Source: Trema orientale (taxonomy: Eukaryota; Streptophyta; Magnoliopsida; Rosales; Cannabaceae). Taken from it: a stretch of 64,000 bases of DNA. The translations under genes and the position numbers were made by a program. Where the stretch lies: positions 7,631-71,630 of the forward strand of contig JXTC01000265.1 in NCBI GenBank assembly GCA_002914845.1, read 5' to 3'. Shown piece after piece: positions 37,765 to 49,589 of the stretch. The notes beneath the pieces are model-generated. The model did no database searches. It saw only the letters and a list, made by a program, of their open reading frames with translations, and was not told the DNA's origin. Position 1 is the first letter of the stretch; each line of letters starts with the position of its first letter.

Positions 37765-37800
37765 CTAGTCGTTGTATGCGCTTTGCGCGGTTCTGTATTA
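37765..37800 (-). mobile_element. Helitron-like 3' terminus
   Basis: On the minus strand the sequence reads ccgcgcaaagcgcatacaac then gaCTAG followed by T. This is a GCGC-AAA-GCGC hairpin about a dozen bases before CTAG, with a T at the insertion side. That is the standard Helitron 3' end (hairpin, then CTRR, inserted between A and T). The body should lie to the right (37.8 kb onward) in AT-rich non-coding sequence. I could not find the matching TC 5' end, so the length is unknown. No Rep/helicase is present, so it is non-autonomous at best. Confidence 0.5.
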
Positions 37801-38754
37801 AAATAAATTGATATAATTATTGTATGAAATAAATAAAATGGCAAATTTTTTAGTATAATCTACTTCTATTCAAATGATGAATATCTTTACTTAACTTAAT
37901 CAAAATAAAGAAATTCTTTAAAATTCAAAATGGATTTACTTGTTTATGTATTATTGAGTTCAATCTTTTAGCTCAATACTTCATCTCGATGGTTATTTCA
38001 TGACATCTTAAAGCTTAATGCGATGGATAGACCCGTCAACTATGAGATATATGCTTTTGTTGTCTATGCATGAGAAGAAAAAAACAATAAAGAACACTTG
38101 AGACATATGACATATTTGCCTACATAAAAAATAGATTACAATATTAACATATGATCTAGACATTGTTAATGATAGAAAAACAAAAGCAATAGAATCTTAT
38201 AATCATGTCTGTCTTAAAATTTCAAATGCTGACAATTAGTTTATGAATGTTCGTATATGTATATATTTGCAATTGACATTAATGATAATAAATTAGATGA
38301 GAAAGTGGTACTTATTTGTTTAAAGTTAAAAGGATATATTAAGCCTAATTTATAGTGAGGTTCAATGTATTAACAACATTAACAAATTATATATATATAT
38401 AGAACTATATAGATATAGATCTATAGATAGATATAGATATATTATTATTATTATTTAATTATATATCAAAAACCAGTTTTTTAGTTATATATAAATCAAT
38501 TTTTTAATTATATTATTATTGTTATAGATATATTGACATAAGGTTCTATACATTTTGTTTTTTAACTACCTTTAAAATCAATAATTATAAAACCGAGATT
38601 TTCTTATAAAAAATAAATAAATAGATATACTTTCCAAGAAAAAAATAAATAGATATAATTATTTATACGACATTCAAGAATATATTTATCTGTACTTTCA
38701 AAAAAAAATGTAAGATAATAATCAATTTATTTGATGAGATGAATATAGCACTAC
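37801..38754. other. AT-rich spacer, possibly Helitron body
   Basis: No coding region is supported. There are short (TA)n and agatata runs at about 38385-38440. The stretch may belong to the Helitron whose end is at 37765, but its other boundary was not found. Confidence 0.4.
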
Positions 38755-39312
38755 AATTCGATGAACTAAATTTAATATAAACTATTATTAATATTAAATA
38801 AAATATAATATTACATAACGCATGTATGTATGATGATTAATCATAGTATGAAAAAATAATAATAAGATCAATCATATCATGAAAAAATAAGAGTTAAATT
38901 ATAAATTTTGTCAAAATTTTAAAAATAGAATACGATCAAAAAAGCTATCAGATTTTTTATACGTTCTCTCTATTTCAGACTTAATATATAATAGATTCAG
39001 ATAATTTTGACATGTATACACTTAATATTACGCGAATACTATTTGTTCAATTCGATGAACTAAATTTAATATAACATTAAATTAAATTATAATATTACAT
39101 AACGCATGTATGTATGATGATCAATCATAGTATGAAAAAATAATAATAAGATCAATCATATCATGAAAAAATAAAAATTAAATTATAAATTTTGTCAAAA
39201 TTTTAAAAATAGAATACAAACTATCAGATTTTTTATACTTTATCTCTATTTCAGACTTAATATATAATAGATTCAGACAATTTTGACATGAATACACTTA
39301 ATATTACGCGAA
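38755..39312. repeat. Tandem segmental duplication, period 294 bp
   Basis: The block starting aattcgatgaactaaattt at 38755 is repeated from 39049. Shared phrases include taacgcatgtatgtatgatg, atcaatcatatcatgaaaa, tttcagacttaatatataa and the close cttaatattacgcgaa (ending 39036 and 39312). The copies differ by a handful of substitutions and a few small indels, so the event is fairly recent. No coding frame is shared. Confidence 0.9.
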
Positions 39313-39739
39313 AAACAGTGTCAAACATAGAAAATTTAAGACCTTTAAACAAGGCAATTACAAAACTGTCATCCCAAAATATACCAAATGCATTTAATAT
39401 AGGTATATTTTACATTAAATTAATCTCTCTCCCTTTCTTCCTTATTGACTTTTTCACTTTTTGTCTTCATCTCTAAGCAACCAAAACTCACCCAAAAATC
39501 TCATCTTTCTTTCTTTCTGTGTGTTTGTTGTAGGAACGAAGGTAATAAACTTAATATATGGGAAATAAAAAAAAGATTAATGAGTGAAACGCGAGATTGG
39601 GTGATATGAGTTCTTTTAAGTAGCTATGTATCCACTTTGCTATTTTCTGGGTCTAACATCTCTTTTTTTTTTTTTTTTTTTAACTTTATTAGGCTTAGAA
39701 GTATAACTATTGACTTGTTTAGGGAGAAGGAAGGAGAGA

Positions 39740-39934
39740 ATGGGCCGGGGCCATGGCAAGGGCACGGCAAACAAGGGCCTAACAATGCACTACCCTAAGC
39801 AGCGACGCGTCTTATCAGCCGCAGAAGGAATGCGTGTGTGCTATGATTTGACTTTTGGATTCTGTACAGAGCCAAGCAAGATGGTCCATGGTGACCACAG
39901 GCATGGTGAACATCCGGTATGTATCCTCAGATGA
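39740..39934 (+). CDS. GC-rich 64-codon open frame of unknown origin
   Basis: An ATG-started frame of 64 codons stands out from AT-rich surroundings by its much higher GC content and protein-like composition: basic start GRGHGKGTANKG, then ...MRVCYDLTFGFC, then KMVHGDHRHGEHP. Near its end a donor-like CCG|gtatgt occurs, and a pyrimidine tract with ttag lies upstream, so it could be a single exon. I do not recognise the family and see no partner exon nearby. It may be a captured or orphaned exon, perhaps carried by a Helitron, or chance. Confidence 0.3.
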   Translation: MGRGHGKGTANKGLTMHYPKQRRVLSAAEGMRVCYDLTFGFCTEPSKMVHGDHRHGEHPVCILR

Positions 39935-40818
39935 ATGCATGAAAGAACAAGGACTCTATTCATACTTCATAAGATGTTACTGCATATGCTCTTGGAACAT
40001 CTTTATCAAATTATGTTCACTAAAATGAATTGTTTATAAAGGATTAATTTTTGAACATCGAATTCATTTGAAAATGTTTGTTTTATCATTGATTCTTTTA
40101 ATTTTTAAGCACCCAGAGTTGAATTCGGGGGGGAAAAAAATTTGAGTTAAGATGGGCCTCACTATATTGATATTTAATATATTTTCTACACTCCAATCAA
40201 ATATCGTACATTCTATTTTTAGAAGATGACAATTCTGTAATTTTTTTGCTAAGAAAAAGGCTTTATTGTGTCAATTTTTGTAACTGTTGTTTGTGTAAAA
40301 GTAAATGTACACGTGTCAATAGATTAGAGTGGCGACTGAAGGAGAGGTTGTCGCTAGCAATGCTCATTATAACTATATTGGTACTATATACAAAACACGA
40401 TTAAAATATTAGTTCTCATTGACAAACAGGAATGTAAAACAACACATGATATATGAATAACATGCGCATAACTTCACAAAGAAAATTATTGGAGCTCCAC
40501 AAAAACTACCTCTCAACCTTTTCAAAATCTCTTCCACCATTACCGCCACCTCTGAATTGCACTTCTCACTTATATGATAATGAATCTTCCAAAAATTTCG
40601 ATTTTCAACTGAATAAGTTCTTTTATATTCAGATCTGGAAGAGAACAATTAATTATTAAAAAAAAAAAAAATTCTAAAGGAGAAGAACAAAAAGCTACAA
40701 AACATAATAAAAATAAACAAAACTCACACATATCTAAAATCAAGTGAGATAAAATCTTCATAAATGTAAATTTAAAAAGATAAATATATTTATATATACA
40801 CACGGATTAAAAAATTAA
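39935..40818. other. Spacer, nothing recognised
   Basis: AT-rich sequence. The open frames on both strands at 40.4-40.8 kb are short, overlap each other and show no family signature. Confidence 0.5.
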
Positions 40819-41358
40819 GGGTTAGTGATATTAATAGCCCCGAATTATGTATGTTGTACCATTTTACCTTTTAAATTTTCAACTTATATAGTAATGATCT
40901 CTGAATTATATAATTGTTGCATCAATGATCCTTTTATCACAAACTGTTATATATTTAATAGAGATAATTACAGAGCATATAATTAGGTAATTGTGGTCAA
41001 AAATGAAATTATGGATTTTTGACTTACATAGTAGACTATTAAGACTTATGTAATTACTGCAGTAATGACCATTTTTTTCACAAACTGTTAAATTTTTAAC
41101 AGAAATGAGTCATGTATAGGACACACAGTTTAGTAAATATGAATATGGCTAAAAACGATATTCTAACTCGTAGAAGTAAATAATGCCAAATTATATATTT
41201 TGTCAATTACTATTTTCTGTTTTAAAATTAACAGTTTATGACAAAAAGCCATTATTGTAACAATCGCATAATTCATGTGTCATTAGGATATAAGTTAAAA
41301 ATTCAGTAGCAAAATGACACAGCGAGTATAATTCAGGAACTATTATTATATTTAAGCC
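40819..41358. mobile_element. Long-TIR element, copy 2 (diverged)
   Basis: The left arm (gggttagtgatattaatag, accattttacc, caacttatatagtaatgat, cacaaactgtta) is mirrored by the right arm, whose complement reads ggcttaaatataataatag, gtcattttgct, taacttatatcctaatgac, cataaactgtta. The arms run about 130-140 bp. Inside, the arm segment acttacatagtag...cacaaactgttaaa is repeated once more in direct orientation. No coding capacity. Layout and length (540 bp) match the element at 26.48 kb. Confidence 0.65.
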
Positions 41359-42074
41359 AAAAACTAAAAAGAAAAAGGAAGAGCCATTCCAATAGGTGAA
41401 ACTCAAGAAGAGATACAAGACTTCCAAATAGAGGAAGAAAGTAATTCAGGAGCACCAACAAGCCTAAACTATATAATTTGCAAAGTGCTCCTAATTTTTA
41501 ATAGTCTCACACCTGTATTACGACTATTGTATAGTTCTTATTCTTAGAACCGCAGTTTTCTTCGCACTTTTTACTGGCTAATTCAGAAGCATCATATAAT
41601 TAAAATTCAACTTGAACTTTAACGAAGTTTTCATATTACGACATACCATTGAGGTTTTATTTATTTATTTTTTTAATTAAACAAAAAAAACACAAAAAAA
41701 AAAGAGACAAAAGCATTGACTCGACTAGAATAATAAGCATTCACAGATTACAGCGAGTAGACACTAGAACTATGTAATTTCTTTCCATCAATTCCAATAA
41801 TACTGGAGGATGAGGATGAGAATGAGTTTAAATCTTGACAAAGCTACATTGGGCATTTGAGGAAAAAGGCTGCCTAATAAAAACTCTCGTAATATATAAT
41901 CTCCTAAAAACTACGGCAAAACAAACGCCTCTTCATTTCAATTTCTACTAGTAACTACTACTACAATTCAGACTGCATCAGTTTTACTATCTCGTAAAAC
42001 TAATGATTAAATAGCCAGGAAAGCAAATTCTGTCAAGAAAACTTCCGCGGAGAAAAAATCAATAAAGAAAACTT
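41359..42074. other. 3' flank of the G3BP-like gene
   Basis: No gene. The part nearest 42 kb is probably 3' UTR of the minus-strand G3BP-like gene. A-rich tracts lie at 41662-41703. Confidence 0.5.
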
Positions 42075-45000
42075 TCATGCAGAGCTAGCATTGTGCTTTG
42101 GTCCACTTGCACGGCCACTTCTGCCTCTTCCTTGATGATAACCATCTCCACCACGCCCACCTGAACCCCTACCTCGTCCAGAGAATTCACCCCTGTTCGA
42201 GTACTCATTTCTACCGAAGCTCCGGCCGCCACCATAATTTCCACGACCCCTAAGGCTGTCACTCCGGAAACTTCCCCTTCCGGGAGGGAACCTACCTCCT
42301 CTTCCATTACTTCCAACTACAAGAAGCAAAGATCATAAAGCAATAGTATGACATGACTACCATTTTTCTTGTACATTTCTTTTTTGTTTTTGTTCTTTTT
42401 CAAAATTTTTTGAAAAGTTATCGGGATTATCAGGTAAAGGAGAACTGAAATGCTTTTGCGCAACTTACCTCGAGTGGTAGTTCTTTTAATTTCAACAACA
42501 GCTTGTCGGCCTCCAATAGTGATTGGTGAAGCCTGAAACACAATGCTGGAATGGTCAAGCATTTGATGAAACGAGGCTGAATCAATACAAGCACTAGTTG
42601 AAGCTTTGAACAAGAGTGATACAAGGACTAACACTTAACAGAGAGGATTAGTTAAAGCTGTGACAACACACGGATAAGAGAATCCTTGACTAGTTGGAAC
42701 AATATTTTACTTGTATGTGTCTTGTTCAGCAAACGAGAACAAAGCAAGTCAGTTAAAAGAACAAGTAAATGCTGGTTCTGAAAATGAAATAAAACAATCA
42801 ATCTCAAGAAACTCTCAACATTCCTGCTCATGGTTATCAAAACATAATAACATATAGCCAATAGAGTAGCGGTATTTGAACCCTGTGGTGGAACATCTTA
42901 AATGTTTGTATCCTAATCAAATCGATCATACGCTTGGTCGTGAAAATAAGGTGCTATCATTATATTTCTTGAACATAGTAAAGTTGTTATGAGCATCACC
43001 TTTTCATGAAAAAAGAAATACAAGACAAATATAAACTGAATTTAACATGATAGACCATATATATATAATATATTTGCTGTATGAATTCACAGGAAAAGAC
43101 TAGGTAGTCAAGTAGTCAAGTTCATCAGCAGACAACAAAATTAAACCACAATGTACATGTGACCATGGTTTTTACAACTGGCCACAACAGCCATAAGGGC
43201 AAGATCTGACAGCTGAAAAGGAAAACTAATCACCAAGGACAAGGAGGATAAGGATCCTCCTCAAAATTAAAGAGGAAACAAAGAAGAAGAAAATTAAGCA
43301 ACACCCAAAACCCTGAATGATACATGAAGATGCTGACCAGAATTACAATAGAACCGTTGATCATTTGGGCAGGTTCAGTTGTTCAATTAAACATGGAAGA
43401 AGGAGGTCAGTTACCCTATTCAATTCCATATAGATGCAAAAAAGCTTGTTTAATTTTGACAGGAGAAGAAAAATCAAAACCTTAAAAACAAACCATTTAG
43501 CAGAAACCTGGTACTGATGAAATTATATCAAATTCAAGAAGAGTTGAGCACAAAACAATCAAAAAGAGAACATACCTGAATTGCACTATTCATGGAGCTT
43601 AAAGACAGAAATTCAACAAACCCAAAACAGTATCCTTGTTGCTGCCATGGCAAACAAAAGCAGTTGAAGATATAAAATTTTGTGAAGGCTGCATTCATGT
43701 TAAGTGAAAGTAATGCCTAAGAGAACAAACCTTATTATTTCTGACTTGCACGCCTCCTTGCTTTATGGGTCCAAATTTCTTGAATTCCATCTCAAGCTGA
43801 GCATCCGTCACAGATAAGGGCAAATTTCTAATGTAAATAGAGTGCCCTTCAACTGTAAGGAATGCAAAGGTGTATTAGAAAATGTCCAATTTTGGGTAAT
43901 ATTAGATGCAAAATGACTCAGCTTGTAATATTCCTAGTTCGGAAGGGGGGAAAAAAAGGAGGGGGATGCGAAAAGAAGAATACAAAAAAGGACAAAACAC
44001 AATCACNNNAATGGTTTTGGGTTATAATCAGGAAAGTTAAAGCACTATCCACCTATTTGCTGCTAAAAACATCCCAACCGACCATTGCAGCTTAATTCTA
44101 TGATTCAGTTAAACTGGATAAAAGACACGAGATAAATTTACTTGTCTTCGAATGTTTAATGGAGCGTTTGAGGATCAAACACATCAAGAATAACAAGACA
44201 AAATTAGGGACTATTTTTCTTTGGACAAACTTAAAATAAATAAAACAAAAACATAATAGAAACAAACAAACAAAAGTACCTTCCTCATTGCCATTGCTAC
44301 TCTCTGGAGGACTGGTGCTACTTGGGGCCGATGTTTCAGGCACTGAAGCAGGCACTGCTGACCCAAGAGATTGATTCTCCGTTTTCTTAGAAGGCACTTT
44401 TACTGTATTAGTTGGCACATAAACTTTAGTCAGTCCTGGACTCCCTTTTGCAACTTTTACCTACAATCACACACACCAAAAAATAATAAAAGGATCAACA
44501 TAAACTTTTCTTGATGAAAAAATTACTGTGTTGACAACTCACAATTGATGCATATGACTTCTTTGGAGCATCCTCTGTGGCTGTCATAGAAGCTGATTCA
44601 ACTTCCACAGGTACGTCATTCCCATGTGAATGCGATGGGGGTTCTACAATAAATACTTCCTCGTTAACTAATTGTCTGTCATGGTCTGATGCATCATAAG
44701 CTTTCTCAAGAACATTTTGATCTGCTTCGTCATGAACAGTAACTGGATCTGGTGCAGGAGGAGCAGGAATCTGAGTTGGGGCTGCAAAATATCATTCAAG
44801 AAACTTATAGGAGTTCCATGTAAAACATGAAACAATAACCATAATAATAAGATAACAGAAAATAAAAATAATGTAGACAACTTACCAGGATCAGGGTTTA
44901 ATGGGACTGTTTCATTATCAACTCCATTCATTGTATGATTCTCCAACAGGTCTCCATCTTCTACGTACCTAAAGACATCGTTCAAGACAAAGTACCCATT

Positions 45001-46153
45001 GTCTTGCGGGGCAAGAAAAAATGATTGTGCAAATTTCCTTTTCAAGTTATCCTTGCCCATCAAGCATCCAGTTACTAATACAGTCACCCCTTCTTTGTAA
45101 GACTTCTGAGCATCTGCAGTTTGTATCTCAGCCTTATACTCCTTGTAATCAAAAGAAAGGATCTTCTCATTGATACCCTGCTCCAATAAATTAAGTAATA
45201 GCGTTTTAACTGCATGTCATGTTAACAATACCTAAAAAAAATCAATATATGTATATATAAGTTAAATGNTATTGTAAAGCACATAAAATTATTCTCGTTC
45301 TATCTTCGGTGTTCTCTCCTACCCCCACCAGGCTCCCCTCACTCCTTTCTTCAGTATGTAAGAAAATAAATGAACCATAAACTTGACCTATAGCAAATCA
45401 AAAGGCAAAGAGAAAGAGAGATAGATTTGGCGACAGAGAAAGTGGATCATATAGGTTTGATTTCACGTAATTGAATTTAATATATACAACCGATTTTTGG
45501 TTACTTCCAGTCAGAAAAGACAGGACACAGGCAGAGCATTACAAATTCTTTTAAATGTAAATGTTTAAAGTTTCAAGTCCAATGAAGAGAAAGGGGTAAA
45601 ATGGATAGTTGAGAAAAGGCATTGATTGAAAAAAAAACATATGGATTAAGACTCTATTATCTTTACTATCCAGATGGAAGAAAAAATATTTTGCATCTTA
45701 TTTTTAAATTCCTTTTCCTAGTTCTTTCTGGATGCCATCTTAATAAATTTTATAACACATAAAATTGGGAAGAAAAAAAAAACTTTAATGAAAATGGGTT
45801 AGAATAGGGTCTTCAATAAAGATTGATATAATGTTTGCAATGGAAATCAAACGGAAGTACAACTGGATCAAGTTGACGGGGATTAATGCACTTTGCCTCA
45901 AAAGAATAACATTAAATTCCCTAAGCATAAAGGGAAAAAACCGATATATACTAATGAAAAAGCTTACTTGCATGGTAGTCACCGACGTCATAATACCATT
46001 GGAGTCAGGTCGGCTTAGCACACTTGATTCCTGATAAAATCTATACACCAACTCTGGAGACTGGTGAAGAATATGATAATATTGCTCAACAAAAGCATTT
46101 CCAACAACTTGGGCACTAGGAGCCGTAGGAGGACTTGCTGTCTGCAATGCCAT
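42075..46153 (-). CDS. G3BP-like protein: NTF2-like domain, RRM and RGG tail (463 aa, 8 coding exons)
   Basis: Coding exons in order are 45968-46153, 44886-45177, 44543-44781, 44280-44460, 43731-43852, 43576-43641, 42469-42532 and 42075-42316. All have GT-AG borders and phases agree, giving 463 residues. The NTF2-like domain spans about 16-134 (VVGNAFVEQYY to GYFVLNDVFRYV). An acidic, Pro/Ser-rich linker follows. The RRM is at about 303-378, with RNP2 IYIRNL and RNP1 GYCFGFVEF. The tail from 386 is Gly/Arg-rich with RGG repeats. This is the plant G3BP family: RNA-binding proteins that gather in stress granules and are linked to immunity and stress. The real start MALQTASPP follows a 3' splice site (tttgacag), so an untranslated 5' exon lies upstream near 47.0-47.1 kb. 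Ns at 44007-44009 and 45269 are intronic. Confidence 0.93.
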
Positions 46154-47145
46154 TTCTGTCAAAAACCAGAAGTAAAACATTAATGTCTTATCATACGTAC
46201 CTATGAAGTTGAAAATAAAATAGAGTAAGAAACGTCAGAAAAAACCCTGGCCCCTAACTAGTAATAGATGAAGAAACCTGGCATAAATCTAAAAAGCTTA
46301 TAATATAACCATCATTAACGACTGCCAAATCCAAATGTGATCCTGGACTCCACATTGAAGATTTAAAGTAACTTAAACAAGCTAAAGTTGTGGAGTTCTC
46401 TAGTCATGGTAAATAAATAAAGCAATAAAACAGAACAAATGTACCAATAAACCCTAAAAACAATAATGATGGAATTGTCAATTTCATGAAACTGTGTTCA
46501 ACATTATCTCTAACCTAGCAAGCTTAGAAGATGCAGTTGCATCCCAAATCTCAACACAATAAATTGCAAAAAACTCCTTAATCAACATTGCTCACATGAT
46601 GGATCGAAAGCAGAGCAAAGCTCGAAATTCAAACCCTAAGTCTACCTCAGAGAACAAAATAAGCAAAACCCATCAGATATATGAATCCCAACATTCAAAC
46701 CCAGATAACATCTAAGCCTTAGAAGGAGAAAAAATAGCGAAAAACCCAATTTAATAACCACTGCAATGCTTGATCATATACATTACAACAACAGCTTAAG
46801 ACATCACAATACTAAAAAACCAGCAAGTAAAGCACTGATTAATTGGGCAAAACATCATTCCAGAATCAACTCGAGTAAAATGTGATAAAAAAACCATTAG
46901 AGAAAAAAGAAAAGAAAAGAAAGAAAAAAAAAAAGGCCAGAATCTGCAATAATATGAGAAATTCAGGCCAAAAGATAACCACTTTATGGGAATGTTATGG
47001 CCACGAAGACTGAACGAGAAGGTGGCCAACGCCGGCGCCGGAGCTCGGGGAGAGAAAGAGTGAGTGAGGGAGCGAAGAAGAACAGTTAGAGCACAAGAAA
47101 GGGAGAGTCCGAAAGCTACCTGTGTACTATGATGTATCTCCACAC
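46154..47145 (-). other. 5'-UTR intron and leader of the G3BP-like gene
   Basis: The pyrimidine-rich stretch (on the minus strand) at about 47.0-47.1 kb and a donor-like CAG|gtagct at 47120 suggest one or more untranslated exons spliced to the coding start at 46155. The exact transcription start and donor are not settled. No separate gene is present. Confidence 0.5.
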
Positions 47146-48289
47146 TTGGTGGTATACTGATTGGGTCGGCTTCCTTTCCACAGTCTGCCTTTTTTTTTTT
47201 TTAATGTTTTTTTAAATGTTTTTTATGGTTTTTTTTTTTCATTTTGGAAATTAATTTTGTGGGGTTTTACTATTTAGAAGATGAAGATCATTAGGTGTTT
47301 GTATCGAAAAAGAGAAAAAAAAGAAAAAAAAGTTCATTAGGTGTTATTATTATTTTTAGTACAGTGCTAGGATGCTACCTAGTTTATCACTTTTTATCAC
47401 TTTTTAATATCACATGATGTGTCTAATGAGTTATTACAATTTAATTTATGAATTGAAATTTACCACAAATAGGTTAGAAGCCTATTGATCATTTATATGG
47501 TGACAAATTATATGCCATATCAAGTGGTATTAAAAATGTAGAATACGAGGTAAGATGTCTAATATTATCCTTATTTTTATTATTATCAATGATTAAAATA
47601 ATTATTTACTTTTAATTTTAATATTATCGGTTGAATAATAAATTCGAGTAAAGATAACTGATATTAGAATTATTATAAATACTGACTATCTTTTAGAGTA
47701 TGTGATGAAAAAATTGATAAACTATAAATTATTTACAAAACTAATCCTTATTGCTATGTGATTCAAACAAAAGTATTTAAATACTATGTTTCCTAATAAA
47801 TTTTAAAGTATATTCTTCTACAATAAATCTGAAACTGCTTTTGTCATCACTATCACCTACAACACTTCTTCACCACCACCACCAATCTCGATATTGGTTG
47901 CACCTCAATTTGATTGGAATCCAAAAATTTCAACTGTGGTCAAACTTATTTGGCTTCCAATCTTGACTGTTTCGACTGGTAGCTCGACCCCAATCAGAAT
48001 ATTTTGACCTTGGTCAAATACGGTCGGCTGCTTTCCTGACTCTGCTTCATTTACTTTTGCCTATTTTATTCATGGTTGAAAATTTTCGACAAAGGTCGAA
48101 TTTAGGGCGGTTTTGGAATTCCAAATTTTTCATTAAATTCAAGTCTAATTTTGTAAATGATTTATAGTTTGTCATTCAAAATTTAATGACTTAAATTGAC
48201 CATGTCCCTTTTGTAAATTGAGACCCAAATATGAAAGGAGTATTTGAATTGGGCTTCTTTCAAAATTTCGTGCTCAAAGTGCTAAAAAT
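47146..48289. other. Spacer with a diverged GGATAAT-family MITE
   Basis: A MITE-like inverted structure lies at about 47360-47570. Its right arm (gtgacaaattatatgccat, aagtggtattaaaaatg, ending attatcc) matches the arms of the copies at 13.73 and 23.26 kb, while the left arm is weaker. The part at 47.85-48.07 kb is less AT-rich (tcaccaccaccaccaatc) but has no open frame of note. Confidence 0.5.
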
Positions 48290-48640
48290 TAAAAAATCCC
48301 GGATGGACCAAATTTTTTGAAAAATCCCGGACTGATTTAGAAACGTATCATTTTTTAAAAATTGTTTAAGAAAAATAACACTTTTAATAAAGATTTAGAA
48401 AATACCACTTTTTAATTCAAAATTGGTATTTTTTTAATCGCACTCGAGGTCACTAGTTGATTACTTGGGGTAACCAATCTAGTTACTTGAGGTACCTTGA
48501 TTTGTTACTTCAAGTATCTTATCAATTAATAAAAAACGTAGTATTTTGCTAAATATTTTTAAAAGTAATATTTTTTTAATTAAAATCCATAATTTTTCAA
48601 ATAATTTCAAAATTCGAGATTTTTCATTTTTTTTTAAAAT
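48290..48640. mobile_element. Foldback element, family A, copy 2
   Basis: It has the same plan as the element at 9.88 kb. A left arm with aaaataccactttttaa is answered by an inverted right arm (aagtaatatttttttaatt and aaaatccataatttttc). The core has ttgattacttggggtaacc and gttacttgaggtacc, relatives of the gttactggtaac core of copy 1. It is diverged and non-coding. Confidence 0.5.
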
Positions 48641-48849
48641 TACCATAAAAAATCAAATTTCCTCGTTTCGATTTGGTAATTTAAGTTTTAACTTTTTTCT
48701 TGATATTTTATTTAAAATATTTTTAAATAACTTGGGTAATCGAAATAATGTGCGGACCATGCTAGGAATTTTGATATGGGCCAATCCTTCAAAAACAAAA
48801 AAGATATGGGCCAATATTTGGGTCAAGTGGTGAAGAGAAATTTACGCTT

Positions 48850-49277
48850 AGTACTTGTTTTTAAAATTTATTTTCATTAATACCCGTTTTCAATTTTTCT
48901 ATCAAAAATACTCGTTTTTATGGTCACGTTTCAATATAAAATATGAGTGGTCCATATTTACAATGTGAATTTTATCCATGAGTTACACGTTTCATGTGTA
49001 GAATATGAACGACATACATTTACAATGTAAATGTTTACCACGGTTTACATTTTCATTATAAATTTGACCTGTGTATACATTTTAAAATATGTGCCCATTT
49101 TTAGTGCAATTTTTATTCATAAAATATAGACCACGGTATACATTTCATGCCTAAAATATTGGTGGTCTATATTTCTCAAAAAATGAGTATAAAAATAGAT
49201 ATTTATGAAATAAAAAAAATGAGTATTTATGGAAATATAGTTTTAAAAACGGGTATTTATGAACTTTTTCCAATGGT
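48850..49277. mobile_element. Foldback element, family B, copy 2
   Basis: The right end is aacgggtatttatgaacttt then ttccaatgg, the inverse of the left end of the copy at 13.40 kb. The left end has ttcattaatacccgttttc. The core repeats tacatttacaatgtaaatg, accacggtatacattt and similar phrases seen in copy 1. It is non-coding. The 90-codon frame across its right half reflects the AT-rich repeat rather than a gene. Confidence 0.6.
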
Positions 49278-49589
49278 GAATAGGATAAAATATGGGGTAA
49301 AGCAAAGAAATATAGTTTTTATACGGAAAAAGTTCAAAAGAATTAAGAAAATATGGTGGTCAAAATGCTGTGATACATTTTATAATTTTGGCCAACTTTG
49401 TAAATCACTTGTTATATAAGTTAAAGTGTAAAAGTGAACGTAAGAAATCTATGGACACGGTCCTCCTTTCCTCTTTCCTTACTAGGTTCAATCCTCACTA
49501 GCCTCCTCATTTTCTTTTTTGTTTTATTTTTTTTCTTTTTTTATTATTTTTTTTCCTTTTTTCCTCTTCTTGAGATAATGAGCTAAAAA

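Noticed and set aside
42059-42316. Val/Glu-rich frame overlapping the last G3BP exon
   Set aside because: The neighbouring frame gives the expected Gly/Arg-rich RGG tail in phase with the upstream exons, so this one is a shadow.
48546-49419. Two frames of 95 and 90 codons
   Set aside because: They lie within inverted-repeat elements and follow their AT-rich arms. No coding signature.
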